DNA of 64,000 nt from an uncultured Saprospiraceae bacterium (lineage in GTDB: Bacteria; Bacteroidota; Bacteroidia; Chitinophagales; Saprospiraceae), in NCBI GenBank assembly GCA_938045585.1, contig CALIAU010000007.1:1-64000 (forward strand), given 5' to 3'. Position numbers and translations under genes: made by a program. Position 1 is the stretch's first letter. Every line of letters begins with the position of its first letter. The notes beneath the pieces were generated by a model. That model searched no databases, was not told the origin of the DNA, and saw only the letters and a list, made by a program, of their open reading frames with translations. This document shows positions 18,446 through 27,884 of the stretch, piece after piece.

Positions 18446-19399
18446 CTATTTCTTCAATCCTATCTCTCTTAAACGCTCATCTAGGTAGCCACCAGCTGTA
18501 ATTGGTTCATATGCCAGAGGCCTTTCCTCCGTAATACAACTATCTAAACAGGTCAAATCCATCTCACTTTTAGGGTGTAAAAAGAAAGGAATCGATAGTC
18601 TAGGTACATGCCATAGCTCTTTTGGAGGATTTACAACTCTATGCGTAGTAGATTTTAAATAATTGTTAGTAAGTCTTTGTAACATATCACCCACGTTTAT
18701 TACTATTTCGTTTTCCTCAGGTACGATGTCTAACCACTCGCCATCATTTGTAAGCAACTGCAATCCTCCTGCTGAGGCTCCAACCAGTAGCGTAATCAAA
18801 TTTATATCTTCATGCTGCTCCGCTCTAATAGCTGACCTTGGTTCTTCTGTAATCGGAGGATAATGAATAGATCTTAAAATACTATTTCCTTTTTCAATCT
18901 TATCTTCAAAATAGTCTACTCCAAGATCAAGATAGATTGCAATAGCTTTTAATAATTCTGCTCCTGATTTCTCAAAGGCTTTATACAGTTGTTTTCCTTT
19001 ATTATAAAACTCAGGCACTTCTTCTACTTTAACATTATCAGGATACTCTGCTTTGAGAGGATCATCTGCAGGTACAAATTGACCTGTTTGGAAAAATTCT
19101 TTTAAATCTGCTACTGTAGATTGCTTGGCATGTTCTTTTCCAAAAGAGGTATATCCTCTCTGACCTGCTAAGCCCGCAACCTCATAGCGTCTTTTCATTG
19201 ACTTAGGCAGCGAAAAGAATTCTTTGGATGCATTGTAATAACCATCCACTACATCTTTAGGTACTCCATGGTTTACTACACCTACAAATCCAACGGTATG
19301 GAACGCATTCCCAAGCTCTTCTACAAAAGCCTGTCTCTCTGTTTCATTTCCGTTTACAAATTTTTCAAGATCAACAACTGGTATTGCCCTGTTAGCCAT
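18446..19399 (-). CDS. Isopenicillin N synthase family 2-oxoglutarate/Fe(II) oxygenase
   Basis: A 317-residue non-haem iron oxygenase. The N-terminal DIOX_N part (AIPVVDLEKFVNG, GFVGVVNHGVP) is followed by the double-stranded beta helix with the iron ligands H196 and D198 (EQHEDINLITLL) and H253 (TTHRVVNP), and by RLSIPFF, which holds the 2-oxoglutarate-binding Arg and Ser. This family hydroxylates or oxidatively cyclises small molecules; the substrate cannot be told. It lies downstream of gldB in the same direction but with 66 bases between, so a joint operon is possible. Confidence 0.9.
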   Translation of the reverse strand: MANRAIPVVDLEKFVNGNETERQAFVEELGNAFHTVGFVGVVNHGVPKDVVDGYYNASKEFFSLPKSMKRRYEVAGLAGQRGYTSFGKEHAKQSTVADLKEFFQTGQFVPADDPLKAEYPDNVKVEEVPEFYNKGKQLYKAFEKSGAELLKAIAIYLDLGVDYFEDKIEKGNSILRSIHYPPITEEPRSAIRAEQHEDINLITLLVGASAGGLQLLTNDGEWLDIVPEENEIVINVGDMLQRLTNNYLKSTTHRVVNPPKELWHVPRLSIPFFLHPKSEMDLTCLDSCITEERPLAYEPITAGGYLDERLREIGLKK

Positions 19400-19465
19400 A
19401 ATTCCTTTGTTTTTATTGATTTTATTGCAATAATTATTCCTAAGACACCCAAAATAAGGCTTAGT

Positions 19466-20521
19466 TTATTTTCTTGGCGGTTTATATTTCGATTTTTTTA
19501 GAAAATCTGTCCCATCTCTAAGATTTATTAAGTCCATTAAACTCGTCTCAGGGAACTGCTCCATATAGGATTTGACCATTTTATAGCCTACAAAGTTTGC
19601 TGCTCTTCCTGGAGAATCTGCCGGCATGTTCCTTGAAGTAGGTGCAGGCCGAGCGTACCAAGCTATCGTACTATTATCTGATTTGTATAGCAATTCGTGT
19701 TCTAACAAAAAGGCCCATATTTCTTTTTCGTTATCTATACACCATTGCATTTGCTTTTCGTTGTACTCATTGTGAATGGCTAAATCTACCCTTGGTAATA
19801 TCTCAGTAAGCATGTAAATTTTTTTGCCATAATATAGCATCTGGTCTATGAGTTTATTCCCTGGATTTGTCTGTCCCATCTTATCTTCTAAGAGTTGTTC
19901 GATTACACGCTTTGGTAGCTGTTCTTTTGCATAACCCGCTAGAGCGTAATCAGAAAAAACCGGGTTAGTAGGATCTATCTGTCTATAATCAAATCCCGGA
20001 GCCAGAAAAAGGTCTAAGCCTAGGGCTACCCCATCTCGCTCATTGTCTTGAAATATAAAAGACTGGAACCTAAAGTTAGACACATAGGTATAAATGTTAG
20101 GTTCTTTTTCACCTGGGAAATAATGTTTATATCTTCTAAATGCATCATCTAAATCTTTTCTAAACACTGCCTCATTGGGAAAGACCTGTTGTACAGTATC
20201 ATAAATTTTTTGCAAGGGCTCATATCGAATAATATTTTTTACTTCTTCATAAAACCCAAATTGCGAGTCGGCATTTTGTGTTGGTAATACTTGGGTAAAA
20301 AATATTTGACTAAAGGTGGGGTGTTTAAGCTCTACCTCACCAATAGATTTTAGCATATCTATTGTATCTAAATCATACAAAACATCTTCAAAGCGATGGA
20401 TTTGATAGCTCAAAGGAATATCGTCTAAGCCTGGAATTTGTTTTACAGATTTGTCTTCTGTGCAGGAATAAACACAGGTCAAACAGAAGACAAGAGGAAG
20501 TAAATATTGTTTGAAGCGCAT
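19466..20521 (-). CDS. gldB: Gliding motility lipoprotein GldB-like
   Basis: GldB is an envelope lipoprotein needed for T9SS/gliding in Bacteroidota. The 351-residue protein begins with a lipoprotein signal (FKQYLLPLVFCLTCVYSC). Family-like features are IHRFEDVLYDLD near the start, the LDLFLAPGFDY segment, IDQMLYYGKKIYMLTEILP, and the end IWAFLLEHELLYKSD with DSPGRAANFVGYKMVKSYM. Length fits. gldC, which often follows, is not here. Presence does not prove gliding, since the Gld core also serves T9SS secretion. Confidence 0.85.
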   Translation of the reverse strand: MRFKQYLLPLVFCLTCVYSCTEDKSVKQIPGLDDIPLSYQIHRFEDVLYDLDTIDMLKSIGEVELKHPTFSQIFFTQVLPTQNADSQFGFYEEVKNIIRYEPLQKIYDTVQQVFPNEAVFRKDLDDAFRRYKHYFPGEKEPNIYTYVSNFRFQSFIFQDNERDGVALGLDLFLAPGFDYRQIDPTNPVFSDYALAGYAKEQLPKRVIEQLLEDKMGQTNPGNKLIDQMLYYGKKIYMLTEILPRVDLAIHNEYNEKQMQWCIDNEKEIWAFLLEHELLYKSDNSTIAWYARPAPTSRNMPADSPGRAANFVGYKMVKSYMEQFPETSLMDLINLRDGTDFLKKSKYKPPRK

Positions 20522-20692
20522 ATATGCTATTTAGACTGTAAAAATATTATTCAAAACGTGTAAAACTCAATAAAATGCTCACAAGGCAACAAATTTTATC
20601 ATTTATCCAGAATATAATCACCATTTTTGAGACTGATTTGGGCTTAGAAGAAGATTTTTGCCATCTTGCGCCCTCTTAAAACAGACGAAGGA

Positions 20693-21553
20693 ATGAAAGG
20701 AATTGACCCACAACTACTTGACCAATTCATAGACCAAGCTCTTTACGAAGACATACAAACAGGTGACCACACGTCCCAGGCCTGCATTCAACCGAATGCT
20801 AGGTCTAAAGCGAAATTACTTGTAAAAGATACTGGTGTGCTTGCTGGTGTTGCCTTTGCGCAACGCGTATTTGCAAAAGTGGATCCCTCTTCAAAAGTAA
20901 CAGTTGAAATAGAAGATGGTGCGGATATTAAGTATGGTGATGTAGCCTTTTATGTAGAATGTAATTCTCAAGCCTTGCTTAAGGCGGAACGTCTTATTCT
21001 AAATACTATGCAACGTCTAAGTGGAGTAGCTACCCTCTCCAGTAGGTTTGCAGTGGAAGTAGAAGGCATTGATGTAAAAATACTAGATACAAGAAAAACA
21101 ACTCCACTTATGCGATTCTTAGAAAAGTGGGCGGTACGTATTGGAGGCTGTACAAATTATCGTGATGGCTTATATGATTGGATTATGATTAAGGATAATC
21201 ATATCGATGCCTGTGGTGGCATACAAGAAGCTATACGGGAGGTCAATTCTTATATGGAGAAAAATGATCTCAGCTTAGGTGTGACAGTAGAGGTAAGAAA
21301 CTTAGTGGAACTGCATAAGGTCTTGGAAGTTGGAAAGGTAAGCAGAATCATGTTAGATAACTTTGAGTTGGCTTTATTGCGGGAGGCAGTTGCAACAATT
21401 GATGGTAGATTTGAGTCAGAAGCTTCTGGTGGAGTAAACTTGGATACTGTTCGTAAAATTGCAAAAACAGGAGTCAACTATATTTCTGTAGGTGCTCTTA
21501 CCCATTCATCTGGAACTCTTGATATGAGTTTAAAAGTAGTTAAGGAAGATTAA
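20693..21553 (+). CDS. nadC: Nicotinate-nucleotide pyrophosphorylase (quinolinate phosphoribosyltransferase)
   Basis: NadC makes nicotinate mononucleotide from quinolinate and PRPP in de novo NAD synthesis. I chose the ATG at 20693 (MKGIDPQLLDQFID), preceded by GAAGGA; the frame extends to a TTG at 20666 but that lies in a promoter-like stretch. From the ATG it has 286 residues. Motifs: EDIQTGDHTSQA, the NTMQRLSGVATLS helix, ILDTRKTTPLMRFLEKWAVRIGGC and the IKDNHI and VEVRNL segments that bind substrate, and SVGALTHS at the end. nadE, for the last step of the pathway, is at 25848. Confidence 0.95.
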   Translation: MKGIDPQLLDQFIDQALYEDIQTGDHTSQACIQPNARSKAKLLVKDTGVLAGVAFAQRVFAKVDPSSKVTVEIEDGADIKYGDVAFYVECNSQALLKAERLILNTMQRLSGVATLSSRFAVEVEGIDVKILDTRKTTPLMRFLEKWAVRIGGCTNYRDGLYDWIMIKDNHIDACGGIQEAIREVNSYMEKNDLSLGVTVEVRNLVELHKVLEVGKVSRIMLDNFELALLREAVATIDGRFESEASGGVNLDTVRKIAKTGVNYISVGALTHSSGTLDMSLKVVKED

Positions 21554-21589
21554 AAAGCTTTCTGCAACCAGAGAGGGGTGCTTCTATCA

Positions 21590-21619
21590 TGACCTGCCTG
21601 CATTTCCTTAAAAGGCAGG
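21590..21619. repeat. Palindromic intergenic repeat, copy 4 (degenerate)
   Basis: TGACCTGCCTGCATTTCCTT and AAAGGCAGGTTTCC form an imperfect inverted repeat of the same family as 601-630. It is followed by CTGTGCTTTGCACGG. Confidence 0.55.
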
Positions 21620-21776
21620 TTTCCGCTTCGCTGGTAACTGTGCTTTGCACGGTTTAGAAAATCTATATCCGAATGTTCTTCTACTAGCTCTGACACCCAG
21701 TTCGTCAGAACATTCTAAGTCAATGAAAACTATACTACATCCTTTAAAATTGCTTTGCAAAATGTTGTCTAAAAAA

Positions 21777-21830
21777 AAGACCATCAAATTTCACAAACGC
21801 TAGTAAGGTAAAATTTGACAGTCTTGGTTT
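21777..21830 (-). terminator. Intrinsic terminator behind the 35-codon ORF
   Basis: On the minus strand AAGACTGTCAAATTT pairs with AAATTTGATGGTCTT (two mismatches) and is followed by eight T. It begins five bases beyond the stop of the small ORF and has no other minus-strand gene to serve. Confidence 0.7.
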
Positions 21831-21834
21831 TTGT

Positions 21835-21942
21835 TTATCCCGGATATAATCCGATCAAAAAACTGAGTAACACCGTTGTGCTAGCAACTATTATCCAGAA
21901 TCGCAAATCCGAATAAATAGCTGCGTCTTTACTTGAAGACAT
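21835..21942 (-). CDS. Small single-pass membrane protein, 35 residues
   Basis: ATG at 21942-21940 opens a 35-codon frame ending in TAA at 21835-21837. It reads MSSSKDAAIYSDLRFW, then a hydrophobic stretch IIVASTTVLLSFLIGLYPG: a charged cytoplasmic start plus one membrane helix. The ORF is followed at once by a strong terminator on the same strand, and AAAGG lies directly before the ATG. Together these favour a real small gene. I do not recognise the sequence. It lies in a 700-base gap between nadC and pyrD. Confidence 0.5.
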   Translation of the reverse strand: MSSSKDAAIYSDLRFWIIVASTTVLLSFLIGLYPG

Positions 21943-22248
21943 CCTTTGAAGTTTTGGTTAAATTCAATTTTTGTGTTCTGAGTTGTTTGTGATTCCATCA
22001 TTATGGATTCACCGTCTTACCCCTCTTAATACCAAGATGATACCATATGAAAAAATGATTATATGAGTGCTACCCAATGCTCATAGCTGATAATGCAGCA
22101 TAAATTTGATGTGATTTTATTCCTAGATATTGCCGCCTGACATGTAGATAGTTACACCTTAGACATATCTGTTATACGTACAATGTGTCTTGAAAATGGA
22201 TAGAAAAAATACCCAAAAACTTTAGATAAGCAGTTTTTTTGATGCGGA
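21943..22248. other. Intergenic region upstream of the small ORF
   Basis: About 300 AT-rich bases between the small ORF and the pyrD stop. I see no gene, no exact promoter box and no repeat of the window's families. It would have to contain the promoter of the small ORF, unless that is read through from pyrD. Confidence 0.4.
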
Positions 22249-23280
22249 TTAGGCTAATCCTTTTTTAATGCGTTTTACTAGGAAAGGGCCCTCATATACA
22301 AGTGCGCTATATATCTGTATAAGTGAAGCACCTGCATCTAATTTTCTTTTTGCCTCTGCTGCTGAATGTATGCCACCAACACCTACGATAGGAATAGTGC
22401 CTTTTGACTTTTGTGCAATATAGGATATAACTTCTGTGGATCTATCTGCTACAGGCTTTCCACTAAGACCACCCTTACCTATTTGCTCGACATCAGCAGA
22501 GTCTGTATTTGCTAGGTTCCTTTCAATCGTAGTGTTTGTAGCAATCAGCCCAGCTAAATTTGTATCCTGGACGATTTCAATAATATCATCTAGTTGACCC
22601 TCCGTAAGGTCGGGAGCAATTTTTAATAATATAGGTTTTGGTCTTCCCTTTATCTGATTTTCTTGTTGTAAGGTATTCAGAATATGACTTAGTGGTCCTT
22701 TTTCTTGCAGGGAGCGTAGTCCTGGTGTATTGGGTGAACTTACATTGACAACAAAATAATCCACATAGTCAAATAACTTTTTAAAGCAAATAAGGTAGTC
22801 GTCTACTGCCTTTTCATTTGGTGTCAATTTGTTTTTACCAATGTTCCCACCTATAATTATATCCTTTCTATTTTTTACTTGTTGTAAGGCTTTCACTAGA
22901 GTGTCCACTCCTCCATTGTTAAAACCCATTCTGTTAATAAGTGCCTCATCTTTGGGTAGTCTAAAGAGTCTGGGCTGTGCATTGCCTTCTTGGGCAAGTG
23001 GAGTGACTGTGCCTACCTCATAAAAGCCAAAGCCCAATTTTGAAAATGAATTTATATACTGCCCATCTTTATCAAATCCTGCAGCTAGCCCTACTGGGTT
23101 TGGGAAGTCGATACCAAATACAGATTTCTGTAAGTTGGTATTTTCATAATGGAGCATTTTACGTACTAGAGAACCTAGTATAGGAACTGCATTGAGTATT
23201 CCAAAGCTTGTTGTTGAAAAGTGATGCGCCCTTTCCGGAGATAATAGGAAAAGCAGGGGCTTCAAGATGGACTTATACAT
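22249..23280 (-). CDS. pyrD: Dihydroorotate dehydrogenase (quinone), class 2
   Basis: PyrD oxidises dihydroorotate to orotate in pyrimidine synthesis and passes electrons to quinone at the inner membrane. The 343-residue protein has the N-terminal membrane-associating helices of class 2 (MYKSILKPLLFLLSPERAHHFS), FMN-binding NPVGLAAGFDKDG, the active-site loop NVSSPNTPGLRSLQ with the catalytic Ser, and the C-terminal GVGGIHSAAEAKRKLDAGAS phosphate site. The start overlaps the crp-like stop by one base (TAATG), so it is the last gene of dnaX-crp-pyrD. Confidence 0.96.
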   Translation of the reverse strand: MYKSILKPLLFLLSPERAHHFSTTSFGILNAVPILGSLVRKMLHYENTNLQKSVFGIDFPNPVGLAAGFDKDGQYINSFSKLGFGFYEVGTVTPLAQEGNAQPRLFRLPKDEALINRMGFNNGGVDTLVKALQQVKNRKDIIIGGNIGKNKLTPNEKAVDDYLICFKKLFDYVDYFVVNVSSPNTPGLRSLQEKGPLSHILNTLQQENQIKGRPKPILLKIAPDLTEGQLDDIIEIVQDTNLAGLIATNTTIERNLANTDSADVEQIGKGGLSGKPVADRSTEVISYIAQKSKGTIPIVGVGGIHSAAEAKRKLDAGASLIQIYSALVYEGPFLVKRIKKGLA

Positions 23281-23969
23281 TAGGCTCTGATTTCAGTTTT
23301 CAATGCTTCTAAGTCACGGACTAAAAGTCGTTTGCGGTTAAACGTAAGTAGATTGTTTGTTCGAAGTTCGTTTAATACTGTTGTAACTGTTTGTCTAGAG
23401 GTAGCTGTGAGGTTTGCAATTTCTTGGTGCGTGATAAAATTTCTTACAACCCACTCATATCCTACACGCTCTCCTTTTTTAGTTACCATGTCAACTAAGT
23501 ATTCTACAATTCTGCTACGCGAGTCTTTAAACACTAAGGATTCTAAACGCTGTTCTACATCTAGTACACGAGAGCCCACTATCTTCATAAGAAAGAGAGA
23601 GAGACCTGAATGATCTTTAATAAGATGTTTCATTTCTTCTGTTGTAATAGAACAGATTTCTGATTCTTCCATAGAGATGGCAAAATCTCTTCGTTTCTCT
23701 TCTCCAATTATTGCGAGTTCACCAAACACCTGGCCCTCATCAAGTATAGCTTTAGTAATTTCCTTACCCGTGTCACTATATGTTCCAATCTTCACTCTTC
23801 CTTTAGTAATGAAGTAGATTTTATCACTACTCTGTGCTGGGAGATACACATATTCATTTTTCTTATATACCTTCTTATGGTCCGCATCCAAAGACTTATG
23901 CATTTTCTTTGGGCAGAAAATACCTCCAACGTTAATGTTTTCTAGATACCACAGTGGTTTTTCACTCAT
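23280..23969 (-). CDS. Crp/Fnr family transcriptional regulator
   Basis: A 229-residue regulator with an N-terminal cyclic-nucleotide-binding fold (YVYLPAQSSDKIYFITKGRVKIG, then GQVFGELAIIGEEKRRDFA), a long dimer helix and a C-terminal winged HTH (THQEIANLTATSRQTVTTVLNELR). There is no Fe-S cysteine set typical of Fnr. The binding pocket has GELA but lacks the exact RxS of cAMP-binding Crp (RRDFA), so its ligand is uncertain. It lies between dnaX (10 bases) and pyrD (overlap). Confidence 0.9.
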   Translation of the reverse strand: MSEKPLWYLENINVGGIFCPKKMHKSLDADHKKVYKKNEYVYLPAQSSDKIYFITKGRVKIGTYSDTGKEITKAILDEGQVFGELAIIGEEKRRDFAISMEESEICSITTEEMKHLIKDHSGLSLFLMKIVGSRVLDVEQRLESLVFKDSRSRIVEYLVDMVTKKGERVGYEWVVRNFITHQEIANLTATSRQTVTTVLNELRTNNLLTFNRKRLLVRDLEALKTEIRA

Positions 23970-23979
23970 TTTTATTGTG

Positions 23980-25743
23980 TTATTTAATAGGTTTCATTTC
24001 AAACCTGTCAATCAAATTTCTCAGTTTAGGATTTTTTTCTTCCATAATTGTAAACACTTCTTGCTCGCTTAACAACTTTTTTGTTTCAATTGTTTTGTAA
24101 TTAGGAAATTTTGACATGTCAGCTTCTATATTAATCTCTAAATCTACAATGTTGAATTTTGTCCGCAAGGAATTAAGCAATTCCTTTTCTTGCTGAATCA
24201 TACTTTTTGCAACAGACGTCGGCACAAACACTGAAAGCGATTTTTCCTTAAGCTCAAATATCGTATTTTCTAAGGAATTTTTTACGGAGGCAGAGCCATG
24301 TACTTCTTTATGCGCATCCCATATTGCTTGGAGGTTCTCCGTATTATACTCTATAGTCGCTTTCTTTTTATCCTCTTCTTCTTGTCTAATCTGACTTATT
24401 ATTGAATTAATGTTTGTTGTGATCTTTGGAGCGGATGGCGTGGCCGATTTTGATAAATCTATGGTTTCCTTTTCAGCTGCTTCTTTACTTAGGCTTACTT
24501 TAGGAATGGAAGTGTTCACTTGTGGAATTGCATTTGCCTTAGGAATTTCTTTAACTGGTGATTTAAGAATTGTTTTCTGTGGTGCTGAACTAGGTGCAGT
24601 TATAGCTTCTCCAGTATTGTGGCTACTCCTACGTACTATCTTTTTTTTTAAATGTTTTTGGAATACGATTTTGCTTAATGCAATTTCTACGTGCAGATTT
24701 TTCTGATTTGACCTAGGCAATGTTAAGTCCGCTCCATTTAAGATGTTTAGTGCATTTAACACATAATCAAGATCTAGGAGTTCTGCTTGGTTTTTGTATC
24801 TCTCTAATAAACTCTCGCTCGCGTCCAGAATACTCAAAGTACTTGTATTTTTCGCAAGCATCAGATTTCTAAAATGATCACTCAATCCTTGGATTAATAA
24901 TTCTGGTTCGAATCCGCTTTTAAGAATCTCGTTATAGGCATTAAGTACTGCACTGATATCTTCTTTGAGGAAATGATCTACAAATTTGAAATAGTGATCA
25001 TGGTCTAAGACATTTAGATTCTCAACTGTTTCTTTATAGCTCACCTTACCCTGTGCCGCGCTTGCTATTTTGTCAAAAATAGAAAGTGCATCTCTAAGTG
25101 CTCCATCTGATTTTTGCGCTATCAGGTGTAGACTTTCATCATCGATTTCTACAGATTCTTTTTTTGCAATTTCTTGCAAGGCGGTCACTGTATCTGGCAC
25201 TGTAATACGTTTAAAATTAAATATCTGACACCTAGATAATATAGTGGGAATGATCTTATGTTTTTCCGTGGTTGCCAAAATAAAAATGGCGTAAGGAGGT
25301 GGTTCTTCTAATGTCTTAAGGAATGCATTAAAGGCTGAGGCAGATAACATGTGCACCTCATCAATTATAAATATCTTATACTCTCCCTGTTGAGGTCTGA
25401 AACGAACCTGTTCGTTCAATGTACGAATGTGTTCTACGCTGTTATGCGATGCAGCATCCAATTCTATAATATTAAAAGATGTATTGTCCGTAAAGCTTGT
25501 ACATGCTTCACATTGTTCACAGGGTACAGCCTTTTCCTTTTTATCAGAGCAGTTTAGAATCTTTGCCAATATTCTAGCACAAGAAGTTTTTCCTACACCG
25601 CGGGGTCCACAAAACAAAAAAGCCTGTGCTAGCTGATCATTTTCAATAGCGTTGGTAATAGTTTTAGCTACATGGCCCTGTCCCACCACATCTTGGAACC
25701 TCTGTGGCCGATATTTTCTTGCGGAAACTATATATTTACCCAT
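23980..25743 (-). CDS. dnaX: DNA polymerase III subunits gamma and tau
   Basis: The clamp-loader ATPase. The 587-residue protein starts with SARKYRPQRFQDVVGQ, has Walker A GPRGVGKT (46-53), the zinc cysteines C65, C75, C78 and C81, Walker B FIIDEVHMLS, and the SRC sensor (TILSRCQIFNFKRI). Beyond about residue 370 it is a low-complexity linker (lysine, proline and serine rich) and then a tau-like C-terminal part. I see no obvious slippery A-run for a gamma frameshift. First gene of the dnaX-crp-pyrD operon. Confidence 0.96.
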   Translation of the reverse strand: MGKYIVSARKYRPQRFQDVVGQGHVAKTITNAIENDQLAQAFLFCGPRGVGKTSCARILAKILNCSDKKEKAVPCEQCEACTSFTDNTSFNIIELDAASHNSVEHIRTLNEQVRFRPQQGEYKIFIIDEVHMLSASAFNAFLKTLEEPPPYAIFILATTEKHKIIPTILSRCQIFNFKRITVPDTVTALQEIAKKESVEIDDESLHLIAQKSDGALRDALSIFDKIASAAQGKVSYKETVENLNVLDHDHYFKFVDHFLKEDISAVLNAYNEILKSGFEPELLIQGLSDHFRNLMLAKNTSTLSILDASESLLERYKNQAELLDLDYVLNALNILNGADLTLPRSNQKNLHVEIALSKIVFQKHLKKKIVRRSSHNTGEAITAPSSAPQKTILKSPVKEIPKANAIPQVNTSIPKVSLSKEAAEKETIDLSKSATPSAPKITTNINSIISQIRQEEEDKKKATIEYNTENLQAIWDAHKEVHGSASVKNSLENTIFELKEKSLSVFVPTSVAKSMIQQEKELLNSLRTKFNIVDLEINIEADMSKFPNYKTIETKKLLSEQEVFTIMEEKNPKLRNLIDRFEMKPIK

Positions 25744-25769
25744 GAATTCGTGTAGTGATTAGAATTTTT

Positions 25770-25799
25770 CAAAATTAACAAATATTCAGCCGCTACCAA
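25770..25799 (-). promoter_or_regulatory. Promoter of dnaX-crp-pyrD
   Basis: TTG (25799-25797), a 19-base spacer, then TAATTTTG (25777-25770), an exact match to TTG / TAnnTTTG. The predicted start is about 20 bases before the dnaX ATG. Confidence 0.7.
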
Positions 25800-25847
25800 T
25801 TGAATTAAGTGCATATCTAGGCAAAAGGCAGAATATGTATTAGAATA

Positions 25848-27494
25848 ATGAGAAATATGAAGATATCAATAGCACAAATCAATTATCATATTGGGAATTT
25901 TGAAGGGAATTTTAATCATATGAAGGAGGCTGTAGAGCAGGCAAAAGAGGCAGGCGCCGATATTGTGTGCTTCAGTGAACTTGCTACCTGTGGTTATCCT
26001 CCCAGAGATTTTTTAGAATTTGAAGACTTTATTAGACTTTCAGAAGAAACAATTGCTAAGCTTACTGCACTGACAGATGACATTGCAATCGTGGTGGGTG
26101 CACCTACCCGTAATCCTGTTCCTGAAGGAAAGGATCTATACAATTCTGCCTACTTCTTGTATGAAAACGAAATCAAATATATCCAGCATAAGGCCCTGCT
26201 TCCTACCTATGATATCTTTGATGAGTATCGATATTTTGAGCCAGCAAGTGCGTTTGGTGTTGTAGAGTTTAAAGGAAAAAAGATTGCACTTACGGTCTGC
26301 GAAGATATCTGGAATATCGCAAATGAAAATCCTCTTTATACGATTTCTCCCTTAGATGAAATGTCGAAATATAATCCTGACTTTATTATAAACACCTCTG
26401 CATCCCCTTTTAGTTATAAACAAGCAGATGAACGGAAAAATATAATTAGGGCCAACGTTGCACGCTATAATATTCCTATGTTTTATATCAACCATGTGGG
26501 TGCGCAAACAGAAATCATATTTGATGGCGGATCGGTAGTTATTTCTCCTGATGGAAAAATCTATGAGGAGCTTCCTTATTTCAAGGAGGCATTTAAAACA
26601 TATGATCTAGATCAAGTAATGCAGGGTGGGAAAAACAACGAACAGTCTGTTTCTAAAATCGAAAAAATTCATGACGCTTTAGTATTGGGAATTAAGGATT
26701 ATTTTGGAAAGCTTGGATTTAGGAAGGCCATCTTAGGCCTTTCTGGCGGTATTGATTCTGCGGTGACAGCCGTCTTAGCACAGAGAGCCTTGGGTTCAGA
26801 AAACGTGCGGGTTCTACTTATGCCCTCGCAATTTTCATCTGATCACTCTGTAAATGATGCGCGACAGTTAGCGGAGAATCTAGGTATACAATATGATATT
26901 GTAGAAATAAAAGATTTGTACTCTGCTTTTATGCAGAAACTAGATCCTATGTTTGCTGGATTAGATTTCAATGTCACCGAAGAAAACATTCAAGCACGTA
27001 GCAGAGGTGTTTTGCTTATGGCGATGTCCAATAAGTTTGGAAATATTCTACTCAACACTTCTAACAAAAGTGAAATGGCTGTGGGTTATGGCACCCTGTA
27101 TGGAGATCTTGCTGGAGGTATTTCTGTTATCGGAGATATCTATAAAATGGAAGTGTACGCGCTTGCAGAATTTATGAATAAGGAGGGTGTAGTTATTCCA
27201 ACAAATACGATTACAAAACCACCTTCTGCTGAGTTACGCCCTGATCAAAAAGATTCGGATAGTCTCCCTGATTATGAAATTCTTGATACTATTCTCTATC
27301 AGTATATTGAACAAAGAAAGGGACCAAAAGAGATTATAGAAATGGGTTATGATGCAGCATTGGTGGCGCGTATTTTAAGGCTGGTAAATATTAGTGAATT
27401 CAAGCGCTATCAGACGGCTCCTGTCTTACGCGTGAGCACGAAAGCGTTCGGTGTGGGAAGACGGATGCCTATTGTAGGTAAGTATCTCAATTAA
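25848..27494 (+). CDS. nadE: Glutamine-dependent NAD(+) synthetase
   Basis: NadE amidates deamido-NAD to NAD, taking ammonia from glutamine. The 548-residue protein has an N-terminal nitrilase-type glutaminase with the triad E45, K115 and C151 (FSELA, HKALLP, TVCEDIW) and a C-terminal synthetase with the PP-loop SGGIDS at 299-304 and NTSNKSEMAVGYGTLYGD. An ATG three codons in (25857) is an alternative start and gives the more typical MKISIAQINY. It is divergent from dnaX. Confidence 0.96.
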   Translation: MRNMKISIAQINYHIGNFEGNFNHMKEAVEQAKEAGADIVCFSELATCGYPPRDFLEFEDFIRLSEETIAKLTALTDDIAIVVGAPTRNPVPEGKDLYNSAYFLYENEIKYIQHKALLPTYDIFDEYRYFEPASAFGVVEFKGKKIALTVCEDIWNIANENPLYTISPLDEMSKYNPDFIINTSASPFSYKQADERKNIIRANVARYNIPMFYINHVGAQTEIIFDGGSVVISPDGKIYEELPYFKEAFKTYDLDQVMQGGKNNEQSVSKIEKIHDALVLGIKDYFGKLGFRKAILGLSGGIDSAVTAVLAQRALGSENVRVLLMPSQFSSDHSVNDARQLAENLGIQYDIVEIKDLYSAFMQKLDPMFAGLDFNVTEENIQARSRGVLLMAMSNKFGNILLNTSNKSEMAVGYGTLYGDLAGGISVIGDIYKMEVYALAEFMNKEGVVIPTNTITKPPSAELRPDQKDSDSLPDYEILDTILYQYIEQRKGPKEIIEMGYDAALVARILRLVNISEFKRYQTAPVLRVSTKAFGVGRRMPIVGKYLN

Positions 27495-27884
27495 TATTAG
27501 CTGGCAATTAGGTATGTGGTCCATAAGTTTTCGTAGGCTTAGATAGTTATAGTTATACAAACAAGAAGGACCTGTCTGCGTGTACTTGCAAGAAGGACCT
27601 GCCTGCTTGCGCAAGCAGGCAGGTAGTAAGCATCCCGCAGGGAGTCCATAGTACCGTAACGAACGTGGAGTGCTGCATAGCCCTGGTTCTAGGTATGAAA
27701 TACGTAGAACTTGCCCACATTACAATTTTAATATATATGATCTGCTTGGTCTTAGCTTATACAATTTTTCACAATGTTCAAGCACCGACTAAATTCCAGA
27801 AAATTTATCCTTATATTTATATGAAAACAGCACTTCAATCCGCAATCACTTCAGAATTTTGAAAACGAATAATCTCATTTAACT
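27495..27884. other. Intergenic region with palindromic repeats
   Basis: Contains the repeat pair at 27568-27624 and then AT-rich sequence up to the M43 protease gene. A 65-codon frame at 27665-27862 has no start context or recognisable features and is probably chance. Confidence 0.5.
27568..27624. repeat. Palindromic intergenic repeat, copies 5 and 6
   Basis: A degenerate copy (GGACCTGTCTGCGTGTACTT, from 27568) is followed by GCAAGAAGGACCT and then a perfect, gapless 28-bp palindrome at 27597-27624 with half ACCTGCCTGCTTGC. AAGAAGGACCTG occurs before both, so the unit seems to have been duplicated in place. Confidence 0.8.

Noticed and set aside
20666-20692. TTG-initiated extension of NadC
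   Set aside because: The ATG at 20693 has AAGGA just upstream and gives the usual NadC start; the extension adds nine unusual residues in a promoter-like stretch.
27665-27862. 65-codon plus-strand frame
   Set aside because: Hydrophobic but without start context, and placed just after repeats. Composition fits AT-rich chance sequence and I see no terminator or promoter tied to it.
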